13,639 nucleotides of DNA from Clostridia bacterium (GTDB lineage: Bacteria; Bacillota; Clostridia; Christensenellales; CAG-1252). Both the position numbers and the translations under genes were made by a program. Of this stretch, positions 1-5,756 are shown in pieces; position 1 is the stretch's first letter, and every line of letters begins with the position of its first letter. The stretch is taken from NCBI GenBank assembly GCA_017615495.1, contig JAGAAA010000067.1:1-13639 (forward strand), written 5' to 3'. The notes below the pieces were generated by a model. The model was not told where the DNA came from and searched no databases. It saw only the letters and a list, made by a program, of their open reading frames with translations.

Positions 1-185
1 ATCATCAGCGTGTAGCCGAGGAGGGAAAAGACCACCGTGCCGATGCAGAAGTCCATCAAGTTTTTCATAATGATGTTACCGGCGTTCTTGGCGCGGGTGA
101 AACCCGTTTCCACCATAGCGAATCCGGCCTGCATCCAAAATACCAGCGCTGCGCCGATCAAAAACCAAAATTCAACTGTCATCAT
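1..185 (-). CDS. amt: Ammonium transporter Amt, N-terminal part (cut by window edge)
   Basis: The reverse strand encodes 61 residues beginning MMTVEFWFLIGAALVFWMQA and continuing with GFAMVETGFTRAKNAGNIIM, the hallmark N-terminal region of Amt/MEP/Rh ammonium channels (first membrane helix, then the AGFAMVETG...RAKN motif). The family conducts ammonium or ammonia across the cytoplasmic membrane. The gene runs off the left edge, so about 85% of it is missing and its C-terminal regulatory tail cannot be seen. An AGGAG Shine-Dalgarno at 195-199 lies 9 bases before the first of two adjacent ATG codons. It starts 18 bp after the glutamine synthetase stop codon on the same strand, with no terminator or promoter visible in the gap, so the two are very probably co-transcribed. 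Uptake paired with immediate assimilation is a usual arrangement. Confidence 0.93.
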   Translation of the reverse strand, partial: MMTVEFWFLIGAALVFWMQAGFAMVETGFTRAKNAGNIIMKNLMDFCIGTVVFSLLGYTLM

Positions 186-203
186 AATTGTTTTCTCCTA
201 TAA

Positions 204-2291
204 CTATTTCACCGAGAAGAGCAAATCTCCGTAGGAGGGGTAGGGCCATTTCTCGGCAGGTACGATCGTTTCAAGTTCGTCGGCGATGGCGCGCGCCTTT
301 GCCATATCGGGGATCAACACGTCTTTACAGAAGAAGGAGATCTCGGAGTAGTCGGTCATCTTTTCCGCTTTCTCCACAGCTTCTTCCAAAGCGACGGTCG
401 CATCGTAAAGGGCGTCGGTGCCTTCGGACAACTTCTTTAAGGTTGCTTTTTCATATTTCGCGCTTGCTTGATAGCTTTCCTTCGCGCTGATGATGTCGGC
501 AACTTCCTTTTGGTAAGCGCTTACGCAAGGCAGGATGTCGGATTTCAACATCCCAAGGGCTGTCAAGGTTTCGATGTGGATCACCTTGCAGTAGTTTTCA
601 AGGGCGATCTCGTAACGGGCGCGCGCCTCGGTTTCGGTAAAGACGCCTTGCTTCTTGAAGAGGGCGAGGTTCTTTTCGGAAACGTAGTAAGGAAGGGCGT
701 CCGGCGTGGTCTTAAGGTTCATAAGCCCGCGCTTTTCCGCTTCCTTGATCCACTCGTCGTCGTAGCCGTTTCCGTTGAAGATGATCCTCTTATGCTCGGT
801 GATGACCTTGCGGACGAGGGCGTTCAACGAAGAGGTGAAGTCCTCCGCCTTTTCAAGGTAATCGGCAAAATCCGAAAGCTCTTCCGCCACGGCGGTGTTC
901 AAGATGATGTTCGCGCAGGCGATGGAAGCGTTGGAGCCAAGCATACGGAATTCGAACTTGTTGCCGGTGAAGGCGAAGGGGGAAGTCCTGTTTCTATCCG
1001 TCGTATCGGTCGGGAACTTCGGAAGGACGTCCACGCCGATCTTAAGTTGCTTGCGTTGCTTCTTGTCGTAATGCTTGCCTTGCTCGATAGCGTCCAACAC
1101 GCCTTGGAGTTCGTCACCGAGGAAGATGGAAACGACTGCGGGCGGCGCCTCGTTGGCGCCCAAGCGGTGGTCGTTGCCGGCGCTGGCTACCGAGATGCGA
1201 AGCAAGTCTTGATATTCGTCCACCGCCTTGATGACCGCGGCGAGGAACAAAAGGAATTGCGCGTTTTCATCCGGCGTATCGCCCGGTTCCAAAAGGTTGA
1301 TTCCCGTATCGGTGGAGATGGACCAGTTGTTGTGCTTGCCGCTGCCGTTCACGCCTGCAAAAGGCTTTTCGTGGAGCAAGCAGACCATGCCGTGCTTCGC
1401 GGCGATCTTGCGCATCAGTTCCATCGTAAGTTGGTTGTGATCCGTAGCGATGTTGGTGGTGGTGAAGATCGGGGCGAGTTCGTGTTGGGCGGGGGCAACT
1501 TCGTTGTGCTCGGTCTTCGCAAGGATGCCAAGCTTCCAAAGTTCCTCGTTGAGTTCGTTCATGAACTCTTGCACGCGGGTCTTGATGGCGCCGAAGTAAT
1601 GGTCTTCAAGCTCTTGACCCTTGGGCGGTTTCGCTCCGAAAAGTGTCCTGCCGGTATAAATAAGATCCTTTCTCTTTTCATACAGCGCTTTGTCGATCAG
1701 GAAGTATTCTTGTTCCGGTCCGACCGTCGTTTTGACGCTGGTAACGTCCTCGTTTCCGAAAAGCTTCAAGATGCGGAGCGCTTGCTTGTTGATGGCTTCC
1801 ATGCTGCGGAGAAGCGGGGTCTTTTTGTCCAAGGCTTCGCCGCCGTAGGAGCAAAACGCGGTGGGGATGTACAAGCACTTATCCTTAATAAACGCGTAGC
1901 TCGTGGGGTCCCAAGCGGTGTAACCGCGCGCCTCGAAGGTAGCGCGAAGGCCACCCGAGGGGAAGGAGGAAGCGTCCGGCTCGCCGCGAACGAGTTCCTT
2001 GCCTGAAAATTCCATGATCACGTTGCCTTCCTTGGTGGGGGAGATAAAGCTGTCGTGCTTCTCCGCCGTCACGCCGGTCATCGGCTGGAACCAGTGGGTG
2101 AAGTGGGTGGCGCCGTGCTCGGTCGCCCAGTCCTTCATCGCATTGGCGACGACGTCCGCAACGCTTCTGTCAAGCTCAAGGCCTTTTTGGATGGTCTTTT
2201 GCAGTGCTTTGTAGGTGTCCTTAGGAAGACGCTCGCGCATCACCTCGTTGCCAAACACCAATGATCCGAATGTTTCAGGTACGCTTTTCAT
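204..2291 (-). CDS. glnN: Type III glutamine synthetase (GlnN)
   Basis: ATP-dependent ligation of ammonium to glutamate, cytoplasmic. The 695-residue protein has the size and signatures of GSIII, not the ~440-residue GSI: an N-terminal block with FTHWFQPMTGVTAEKHDSF, then GEPDASSFPSGGLRATFEAR, and the catalytic core GPEQEYFLID (about residues 191-200), HNEVAPAQHELAPIF (about 262-276), EKPFAGVNGSGKHNNWSIS (about 308-326), NDHRLGANEAPP and GNKFEFRMLGSNAS. The metal-binding Glu and His residues look intact, so I expect an active enzyme. I chose the ATG at 2291 over an in-frame ATG at 2312 because AAGGAGG at 2300-2306 sits 8 bases before the former and inside the longer reading. It is transcribed divergently from the glutamate synthase operon and is followed by amt. 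A structured leader with a terminator precedes it (see 2349-2387). Confidence 0.96.
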   Translation of the reverse strand: MKSVPETFGSLVFGNEVMRERLPKDTYKALQKTIQKGLELDRSVADVVANAMKDWATEHGATHFTHWFQPMTGVTAEKHDSFISPTKEGNVIMEFSGKELVRGEPDASSFPSGGLRATFEARGYTAWDPTSYAFIKDKCLYIPTAFCSYGGEALDKKTPLLRSMEAINKQALRILKLFGNEDVTSVKTTVGPEQEYFLIDKALYEKRKDLIYTGRTLFGAKPPKGQELEDHYFGAIKTRVQEFMNELNEELWKLGILAKTEHNEVAPAQHELAPIFTTTNIATDHNQLTMELMRKIAAKHGMVCLLHEKPFAGVNGSGKHNNWSISTDTGINLLEPGDTPDENAQFLLFLAAVIKAVDEYQDLLRISVASAGNDHRLGANEAPPAVVSIFLGDELQGVLDAIEQGKHYDKKQRKQLKIGVDVLPKFPTDTTDRNRTSPFAFTGNKFEFRMLGSNASIACANIILNTAVAEELSDFADYLEKAEDFTSSLNALVRKVITEHKRIIFNGNGYDDEWIKEAEKRGLMNLKTTPDALPYYVSEKNLALFKKQGVFTETEARARYEIALENYCKVIHIETLTALGMLKSDILPCVSAYQKEVADIISAKESYQASAKYEKATLKKLSEGTDALYDATVALEEAVEKAEKMTDYSEISFFCKDVLIPDMAKARAIADELETIVPAEKWPYPSYGDLLFSVK

Positions 2292-2299
2292 ATTGAAAT

Positions 2300-2306
2300 C
2301 CTCCTT
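2300..2306 (-). promoter_or_regulatory. Ribosome binding site that fixes the glnN start
   Basis: AAGGAGG on the minus strand lies 8 bases before the ATG at 2291. It falls inside the longer open frame that begins at 2312, which has no good site of its own. This argues for MKSVPETFG as the true N terminus. Confidence 0.85.
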
Positions 2307-2348
2307 ATCCATATTGTTCTTTTTTTTGTCGAAACAGCCTTATATACG

Positions 2349-2383
2349 AAAAAGGGCGCCACGGAATACTCCGCAGCGCCTTT
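2349..2383 (-). terminator. Leader terminator (attenuator) upstream of glnN
   Basis: On the minus strand, 2370-2380 pairs continuously with 2355-2365 around a GUAU tetraloop: 11 bp, mostly G-C, with two G-U wobbles. Adjoining A's (2381-2383) can pair with U's if one C is bulged. Five U's follow (2349-2353). The U tract is short, so termination may be partial. It lies between promoter and start codon, so it would act as an attenuator. Confidence 0.7.
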
Positions 2384-2387
2384 GCTG
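2374..2387 (-). promoter_or_regulatory. Hexaloop hairpin (candidate ANTAR-binding RNA element) in glnN leader
   Basis: The minus-strand RNA folds as CAGC, loop AAAGGC, GCUG. The six-base loop has A at position 1 and G at position 4, the pattern described for ANTAR antiterminator targets. A second small hairpin, CGG-AGUAUU-CCG (2362-2373), abuts it directly. The second loop begins with A but has A, not G, at position 4, so it is only a partial match and may simply be the tip of the terminator. Loop and 3' arm (2374-2383) are also the 5' arm of the terminator, so the two folds exclude each other. Confidence 0.65.
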
Positions 2388-2401
2388 TTTCTAATGCTCA
2401 T

Positions 2402-2430
2402 AATTTAGCACCGCCAAAAGCGCTTGTCAA
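2402..2430 (-). promoter_or_regulatory. Promoter of glnN-amt
   Basis: On the minus strand, TTGACA (2425-2430, perfect -35) is followed after exactly 17 bases by TAAATT (2402-2407, 4 of 6 matches to the -10 consensus). The predicted start is near 2395, about 100 bases before the glnN ATG. The leader hairpin begins only about 8 bases into the transcript. Confidence 0.75.
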
Positions 2431-2486
2431 GAGGTTTTTCGATATTTTTTTGAAAATTTTTGAGAATTTTTTCCGGGAAGACCGTT

Positions 2487-2516
2487 TTGATAAACGCCGT
2501 TTAATATCGTTATAAA
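2487..2516 (+). promoter_or_regulatory. Possible second, upstream plus-strand promoter
   Basis: TTGATA (2487-2492) is separated by 18 bases from TATAAA (2511-2516). Both hexamers are 5 of 6 to consensus, but the region is AT-rich and such matches arise by chance. A transcript from here would carry roughly 85 extra bases before the leader hairpin. Confidence 0.3.
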
Positions 2517-2572
2517 TGCCCTTTATTTAGGGAGAAATTTATAAAAAAACCGAAAAATTTTTTCCGAAACCG

Positions 2573-2601
2573 TTGACAAAGGGGGGATGCGGAGCTATAA
2601 T
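2573..2601 (+). promoter_or_regulatory. Consensus promoter of the glutamate synthase operon
   Basis: TTGACA (2573-2578), a 17-base spacer and TATAAT (2596-2601) form a perfect housekeeping sigma-factor promoter. The predicted start near 2608 puts the leader hairpin at the very 5' end of the RNA. A promoter this strong ahead of an 18-bp intrinsic terminator suggests that expression is set mainly by read-through and not by initiation. Confidence 0.9.
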
Positions 2602-2609
2602 CCGTATAT

Positions 2610-2627
2610 ACGAACAAAGGCGTTCGT
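2610..2627 (+). promoter_or_regulatory. Hexaloop hairpin (candidate ANTAR-binding RNA element) in glutamate synthase leader
   Basis: ACGAAC (2610-2615), loop AAAGGC (2616-2621) and GUUCGU (2622-2627) make a perfect 6-bp stem with a six-base loop having A at position 1 and G at position 4, as described for ANTAR target RNAs. The loop is identical to that in the opposing glnN leader. A second hairpin, CCG-AAGUGU-CGG (2629-2640), follows after one base; its loop begins with A but lacks G at position 4. Bases 2616-2627 and 2629-2633 are also the 5' arm of the terminator, so both hairpins compete with it. Confidence 0.72.
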
Positions 2628-2694
2628 TCCGAAGTGTCGGCATGGAGTTTCCTGCGCGAATCGGCATTTCGGAACGGGCGCTTTTTTGTTTTAT
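2616..2694 (+). terminator. Leader terminator (attenuator) upstream of the glutamate synthase operon
   Basis: Bases 2616-2633 pair without a break to 2668-2685 (18 bp, three G-U wobbles), enclosing a 34-base internal region. The 3' arm runs into TTTTTT (2682-2687), then GTTTTATT. This is a strong Rho-independent terminator lying between the promoter and the first gene. Its 5' arm begins exactly at the hexaloop AAAGGC. Confidence 0.85.
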
Positions 2695-2696
2695 TC

Positions 2697-2715
2697 TTTC
2701 GGAGAGCATCCGAAA
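2697..2715 (+). repeat. Hairpin next to the ribosome binding site of the first operon gene
   Basis: TTTCGGA (2697-2703) and TCCGAAA (2709-2715) form a perfect 7-bp stem with loop GAGCA, ending 2 bases before the GAGGTG Shine-Dalgarno at 2718-2723. The same heptamer TTTCGGA also occurs in the terminator 3' arm (2667-2673), so TCCGAAA could pair with either copy. Confidence 0.5.
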
Positions 2716-2728
2716 AAGAGGTGAAAGT

Positions 2729-3820
2729 ATGTTGTTAGAAGGAGAGTACAGAATACCGGCAGGATGTGCGATTTCCGCCATCTTCGACAAGACGGGAGCG
2801 CGTTTTTCGGGGAAGGACATCGTGGATTCCATCGCGGTGATGCGCGACCGTTCCAACGGTTTGGGCGGCGGCTTTGCCTGCTACGGGATCTATCCCGACA
2901 AAAAGGATCTTTATGCCTTTCACGTTTTTTTCACGATCCACAGCGCGCGAAAGGATTTTGAGGAATATATATCCCGCTATTACGAGATCGATTCTTCCGA
3001 GGACATCCCGACCAGAAAGATCCCCGAGATCGTGGACGAACCCGAGATCCGTCGTTACTTCGTTTACCCCAAGCAGGCGTATATCGATTTTGTAAAGACG
3101 GGCGCGGACGAGTGCGTGTTCCGCACGGTCTTTGCGGTAAACACCGAGATCAAAGGGGCGTATATCTTCTCTTCCGGCAAAAACATGGGCATCTTCAAGG
3201 CGGTAGGGTATCCCGAGGACGTCGGCAGGTTTTATATGTTGGAAGATTACGAAGGTTACCTCTTCACCGCGCACGGTCGCTATCCGACCAACACCCCCGG
3301 CTGGTGGGGCGGCGCGCATCCCTTCGGACTTTTAGGGCTCTCCGTCGTACACAACGGGGAGATCAGTTCCTACGACGCCAATCGCCGCGCGATGGAAATG
3401 TACGGCTACAAATGCACTCTGTTGACCGATACCGAGGTCATCACTTATATTTTGGATTACCTTACCCGCAAAAAGGGCTTGACCTTTGAGGAAAGCGCCG
3501 AGGTGGTGGCAGCCCCCTTCTGGGAGAGGATCGACCGCATGCCCGAAGAGGAAAGGGCGCGCGCAACCTACCTCCGCGACGTGTTTTCATCCGAGCTTAT
3601 CACCGGGCCGTTTTCCATCATCGTGGGCTTTGACGGTGGCGTGATGGCGCTCAACGATAGGCTCAAACTTCGTTCTCTCGCCGTTGCGGAAAAGGGGAAC
3701 AAGGTGTATATGGCAAGCGAGGAAAGTGCGATCCGTCGCGTCTGCCCCAGCTTTGACAACATGTTTTACGCGGAAGGCGGCAAGCCCGTCGTATACCGCG
3801 TGAAAGGAGGCAAACAATGA
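2729..3820 (+). CDS. Glutamate synthase, glutaminase (class II amidotransferase) subunit
   Basis: A 363-residue stand-alone version of the N-terminal domain of GltB, which hydrolyses glutamine and feeds ammonia to the synthase subunit. Class II (Ntn) hallmarks are visible: candidate nucleophile Cys13 in GCAISAIFDKTG, HGRYPTNTPGWWGGAHPF (about 181-198), VVHNGEISSYDANRRAME (about 206) and TDTEVITY. Ntn amidotransferases need Cys at the mature N terminus, so the first 12 residues are probably a removed propeptide. The ATG at 2729 follows GAGGTG by 5 bases. An in-frame ATG at 2642 lies inside the terminator and has no ribosome binding site. Its TGA overlaps the next ATG (ATGA), implying coupled translation with the synthase subunit. 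Confidence 0.9.
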   Translation: MLLEGEYRIPAGCAISAIFDKTGARFSGKDIVDSIAVMRDRSNGLGGGFACYGIYPDKKDLYAFHVFFTIHSARKDFEEYISRYYEIDSSEDIPTRKIPEIVDEPEIRRYFVYPKQAYIDFVKTGADECVFRTVFAVNTEIKGAYIFSSGKNMGIFKAVGYPEDVGRFYMLEDYEGYLFTAHGRYPTNTPGWWGGAHPFGLLGLSVVHNGEISSYDANRRAMEMYGYKCTLLTDTEVITYILDYLTRKKGLTFEESAEVVAAPFWERIDRMPEEERARATYLRDVFSSELITGPFSIIVGFDGGVMALNDRLKLRSLAVAEKGNKVYMASEESAIRRVCPSFDNMFYAEGGKPVVYRVKGGKQ

Positions 3821-5322
3821 TCGATTTCAACGTGGCGCCCTTTGAAGTGGTGCGCGACTACGACAAATGCGTGAATTGCCGCGTTTGTGAAAGGCAATGT
3901 TCCAACGAGGTGCATCATTACGAGGAAGGCTTCGGCAAAATGATCTCGGATAGCACCAAGTGCGTGGATTGTCAGCGTTGCGTTTGCTTGTGCCCGACCA
4001 AGGCTTTGAAGATCGTGCCCAACCAGAATTCTTTCCGTCCCAACGCAAACTGGCAACAAAAGTATTTGACCGAGATCTATAAGCAGGCGGAGTCGGGCGG
4101 CGTTTTGTTGTCCTCGATGGGCAACCCCGAGCCGTTCCCCGTCTATTTCGATAAAATATTGATCAACGCGTCGCAGGTGACCAACCCGTCCATCGACCCC
4201 TTGCGCGAGCCGATGGAGACCCGCGTGTTTTTGGGCGCCAAGCCCCAAACCCTTCAACGCGACGAAAAGGGCAACATCGTTACTAAGTTGCCGCCTCGCT
4301 TGAAACTTTCGATGCCGGTGATGTTCTCCGCCATGAGTTACGGATCCATATCATACAACGCGCACGCGGCGCTTGCCCGCGCGGCGGAAAAGTTGGGCAT
4401 CTACTACAACACCGGCGAAGGCGGACTTCATAAGGATTTCTACAAGTATTCCGCAAACACCGTCGTGCAAGTTGCGTCGGGTCGTTTTGGCGTGCACAAG
4501 GATTATTTGGAAAGCGGCGCTGCCATTGAGATCAAAATCGGGCAGGGCGCAAAACCCGGCATCGGCGGGCACCTTCCCGGCGCTAAGATCGTGGGCGACG
4601 TTTCCAAAACTCGTATGATCCCCGAGGGAAGCGACGCGGTCTCACCCGCTCCGCATCACGACATTTATTCCATTGAAGACCTCCGTCAACTCGTTTACTC
4701 CATCAAGGAGGCGACGGAGTACAAAAAGCCCGTCATCGTCAAGATCGCGGCGGTGCACAACGTGGCGGCGATCGCCAGCGGCATTGCAAGAAGCGGCGCG
4801 GACATCATAGCCATCGACGGCTTCCGCGGCGGTACGGGCGCGGCTCCCACGAGAATTCGTGACAACGTGGGCATCCCCATCGAGCTTGCCCTCGGCAGCG
4901 TGGACCAAAGGTTGCGCGAAGAGAACATCCGTGATAACGTTTCGTTGGTGGTCGCGGGTAGCATCCGTTGCAGTTCCGACGTCGTCAAAGCGATCTGCCT
5001 CGGCGCGGACGCGGTGTATATCGGATCGGCGGCGCTGGTCTCCATGGGCTGCCATCTCTGCCGTACCTGCAACCTCGGCAAGTGCAATTGGGGCATCGCA
5101 ACGCAACGCCCCGATCTGGTCAAACGTTTGAACCCCGACCTGGCGGCGGAACGCTTGATCAACATGCTTACGGGTTGGAATCACGAGATCCAGGAGATGA
5201 TGGGCGGCATGGGCATCAATTCCATCGAAGCGCTTCGCGGCAATCGTTTGATGCTGAGGGGCGTCGGTTTGAACGAGCGCGAACTGCAAGTGCTTGGCAT
5301 CAAGCACGCCGGGGAGGTTTGA
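3817..5322 (+). CDS. gltB: Glutamate synthase, Fe-S/FMN synthase subunit (archaeal-type GltB2)
   Basis: A 501-residue protein that converts 2-oxoglutarate and ammonia to glutamate on FMN. A ferredoxin-like N terminus carries two C-x2-C-x2-C-x3-C sets (Cys18/21/24/28 and Cys49/52/55/59), each suited to a [4Fe-4S] cluster. The FMN-binding barrel shows MPVMFSAMSYGSIS (about 166-179), IGQGAKPGIGGHLPGAKI (241-258), DGFRGGTGAAPTRIRD (334-349) and the Cys cluster CHLCRTCNLGKCNWGIATQ (412-430), the counterpart of the GltB [3Fe-4S] segment. The amidotransferase and GXGXG domains of classical GltB are absent and encoded separately on either side, as in archaeal-type enzymes. The fused ferredoxin domain suggests that electrons arrive through Fe-S carriers. 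Translation overlaps the glutaminase gene by 4 bases. Confidence 0.93.
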   Translation: MIDFNVAPFEVVRDYDKCVNCRVCERQCSNEVHHYEEGFGKMISDSTKCVDCQRCVCLCPTKALKIVPNQNSFRPNANWQQKYLTEIYKQAESGGVLLSSMGNPEPFPVYFDKILINASQVTNPSIDPLREPMETRVFLGAKPQTLQRDEKGNIVTKLPPRLKLSMPVMFSAMSYGSISYNAHAALARAAEKLGIYYNTGEGGLHKDFYKYSANTVVQVASGRFGVHKDYLESGAAIEIKIGQGAKPGIGGHLPGAKIVGDVSKTRMIPEGSDAVSPAPHHDIYSIEDLRQLVYSIKEATEYKKPVIVKIAAVHNVAAIASGIARSGADIIAIDGFRGGTGAAPTRIRDNVGIPIELALGSVDQRLREENIRDNVSLVVAGSIRCSSDVVKAICLGADAVYIGSAALVSMGCHLCRTCNLGKCNWGIATQRPDLVKRLNPDLAAERLINMLTGWNHEIQEMMGGMGINSIEALRGNRLMLRGVGLNERELQVLGIKHAGEV

Positions 5323-5323
5323 T

Positions 5324-5755
5324 ATGAAAAAGATCTACGTTAAAGAGGAATGGTGCCTTGGCTGTCATCTTTGCGAATACGAATGTGCGTACGCAAACAG
5401 CGGCATCGGCAACATCGTCCTTGCCTTGAAGGACAAGGAGATCGATCCCAACGTCAAAGTGCAAACGGATGGCAAGATCACCTTTGCGGTCTCCTGCCGC
5501 CATTGCGAAAACCCGCTTTGCGTTTCGGCGTGTATTTCGGGCGCGCTTACCAAAACGGCGGAAGGTCCGGTCACGGTGGATAAGACGAAGTGCGTCGGTT
5601 GCGGCAGCTGCGTGATGGTTTGCCCTTACGGCGCGGTGCGACTTACCAAGGAAGGCTCTGCAAACAAGTGCCAGCTTTGTATGAACAACAATTTCGGTGA
5701 GCCGCTTTGCGTTCAAAAGTGCCCCAACGGCGCTATCGTCTATGAGGAGAAGTGA
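5324..5755 (+). CDS. Four-cluster ferredoxin-type electron-transfer subunit of glutamate synthase
   Basis: A 143-residue polyferredoxin with four Cys quartets: CLGCHLCEYEC (11-21), CRHCENPLCVSAC, CVGCGSCVMVCP and CQLCMNNNFGEPLCVQKCP. The spacing resembles the DmsB/NrfC/HycB-like iron-sulfur subunits that form molecular wires in oxidoreductase complexes. No signal peptide or membrane segment is seen, so it acts in the cytoplasm. The ATG at 5324 follows GGGGAGG by about 7 bases; a longer frame beginning at 5294 would start inside the previous gene. Placed between the FMN subunit and the FAD oxidoreductase, it very likely carries electrons from NAD(P)H-derived FADH2 to the synthase clusters. That role is inferred from context. 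Confidence 0.9.
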   Translation: MKKIYVKEEWCLGCHLCEYECAYANSGIGNIVLALKDKEIDPNVKVQTDGKITFAVSCRHCENPLCVSACISGALTKTAEGPVTVDKTKCVGCGSCVMVCPYGAVRLTKEGSANKCQLCMNNNFGEPLCVQKCPNGAIVYEEK

Positions 5756-5756
5756 T

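Larger units (their letters stand above)
2331..2391 (-). repeat. Outer 8-bp inverted repeat enclosing the glnN leader structures
   Basis: GAAACAGC (2384-2391, minus strand) is perfectly complementary to GCTGTTTC (2331-2338, minus strand). The two arms bracket the hexaloop hairpin and the terminator. The upstream arm includes the CAGC that forms the 5' arm of the hexaloop hairpin. Pairing of the outer arms would therefore break that hairpin while leaving the terminator free to form. Confidence 0.6.
2292..2728. other. Divergent control region between glnN-amt and the glutamate synthase operon
   Basis: This 437-bp stretch without a protein gene holds back-to-back sigma-70-type promoters, one per direction, each followed at once by a hexaloop hairpin and an intrinsic terminator. 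Between the promoters (about 2431-2572) the DNA is rich in A and T runs and contains a weaker possible plus-strand promoter. I see no clear palindromic operator between the two -35 boxes. The plus-strand reading frame of the first downstream gene stays open back through the leader to 2573, but no ribosome binding site supports an earlier start. Confidence 0.85.

Noticed and set aside
468..2006. A 512-codon plus-strand open frame opposite glnN
   Set aside because: It is the mirror of a well-supported GSIII gene in GC-rich DNA, with no ribosome binding site and a low-complexity Val/Gly/Arg/Leu-rich product of no recognisable family.
2573..2728. Longer N terminus for the glutaminase subunit, using TTG at 2573 or ATG at 2642
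   Set aside because: TTG at 2573 is part of the -35 box, and ATG at 2642 lies inside the terminator loop with no Shine-Dalgarno; the ATG at 2729 has one.
2642..2728. A leader peptide for ribosome-stalling attenuation
   Set aside because: The frame starting at 2642 runs into the structural gene without a stop, has no ribosome binding site, and shows no run of Gln or Glu codons.
2292..2728. A glutamine riboswitch (glnA or downstream-peptide type) or a T-box in the leaders
   Set aside because: I do not see the conserved cores of those classes; the hexaloop-terminator arrangement explains the structure better.
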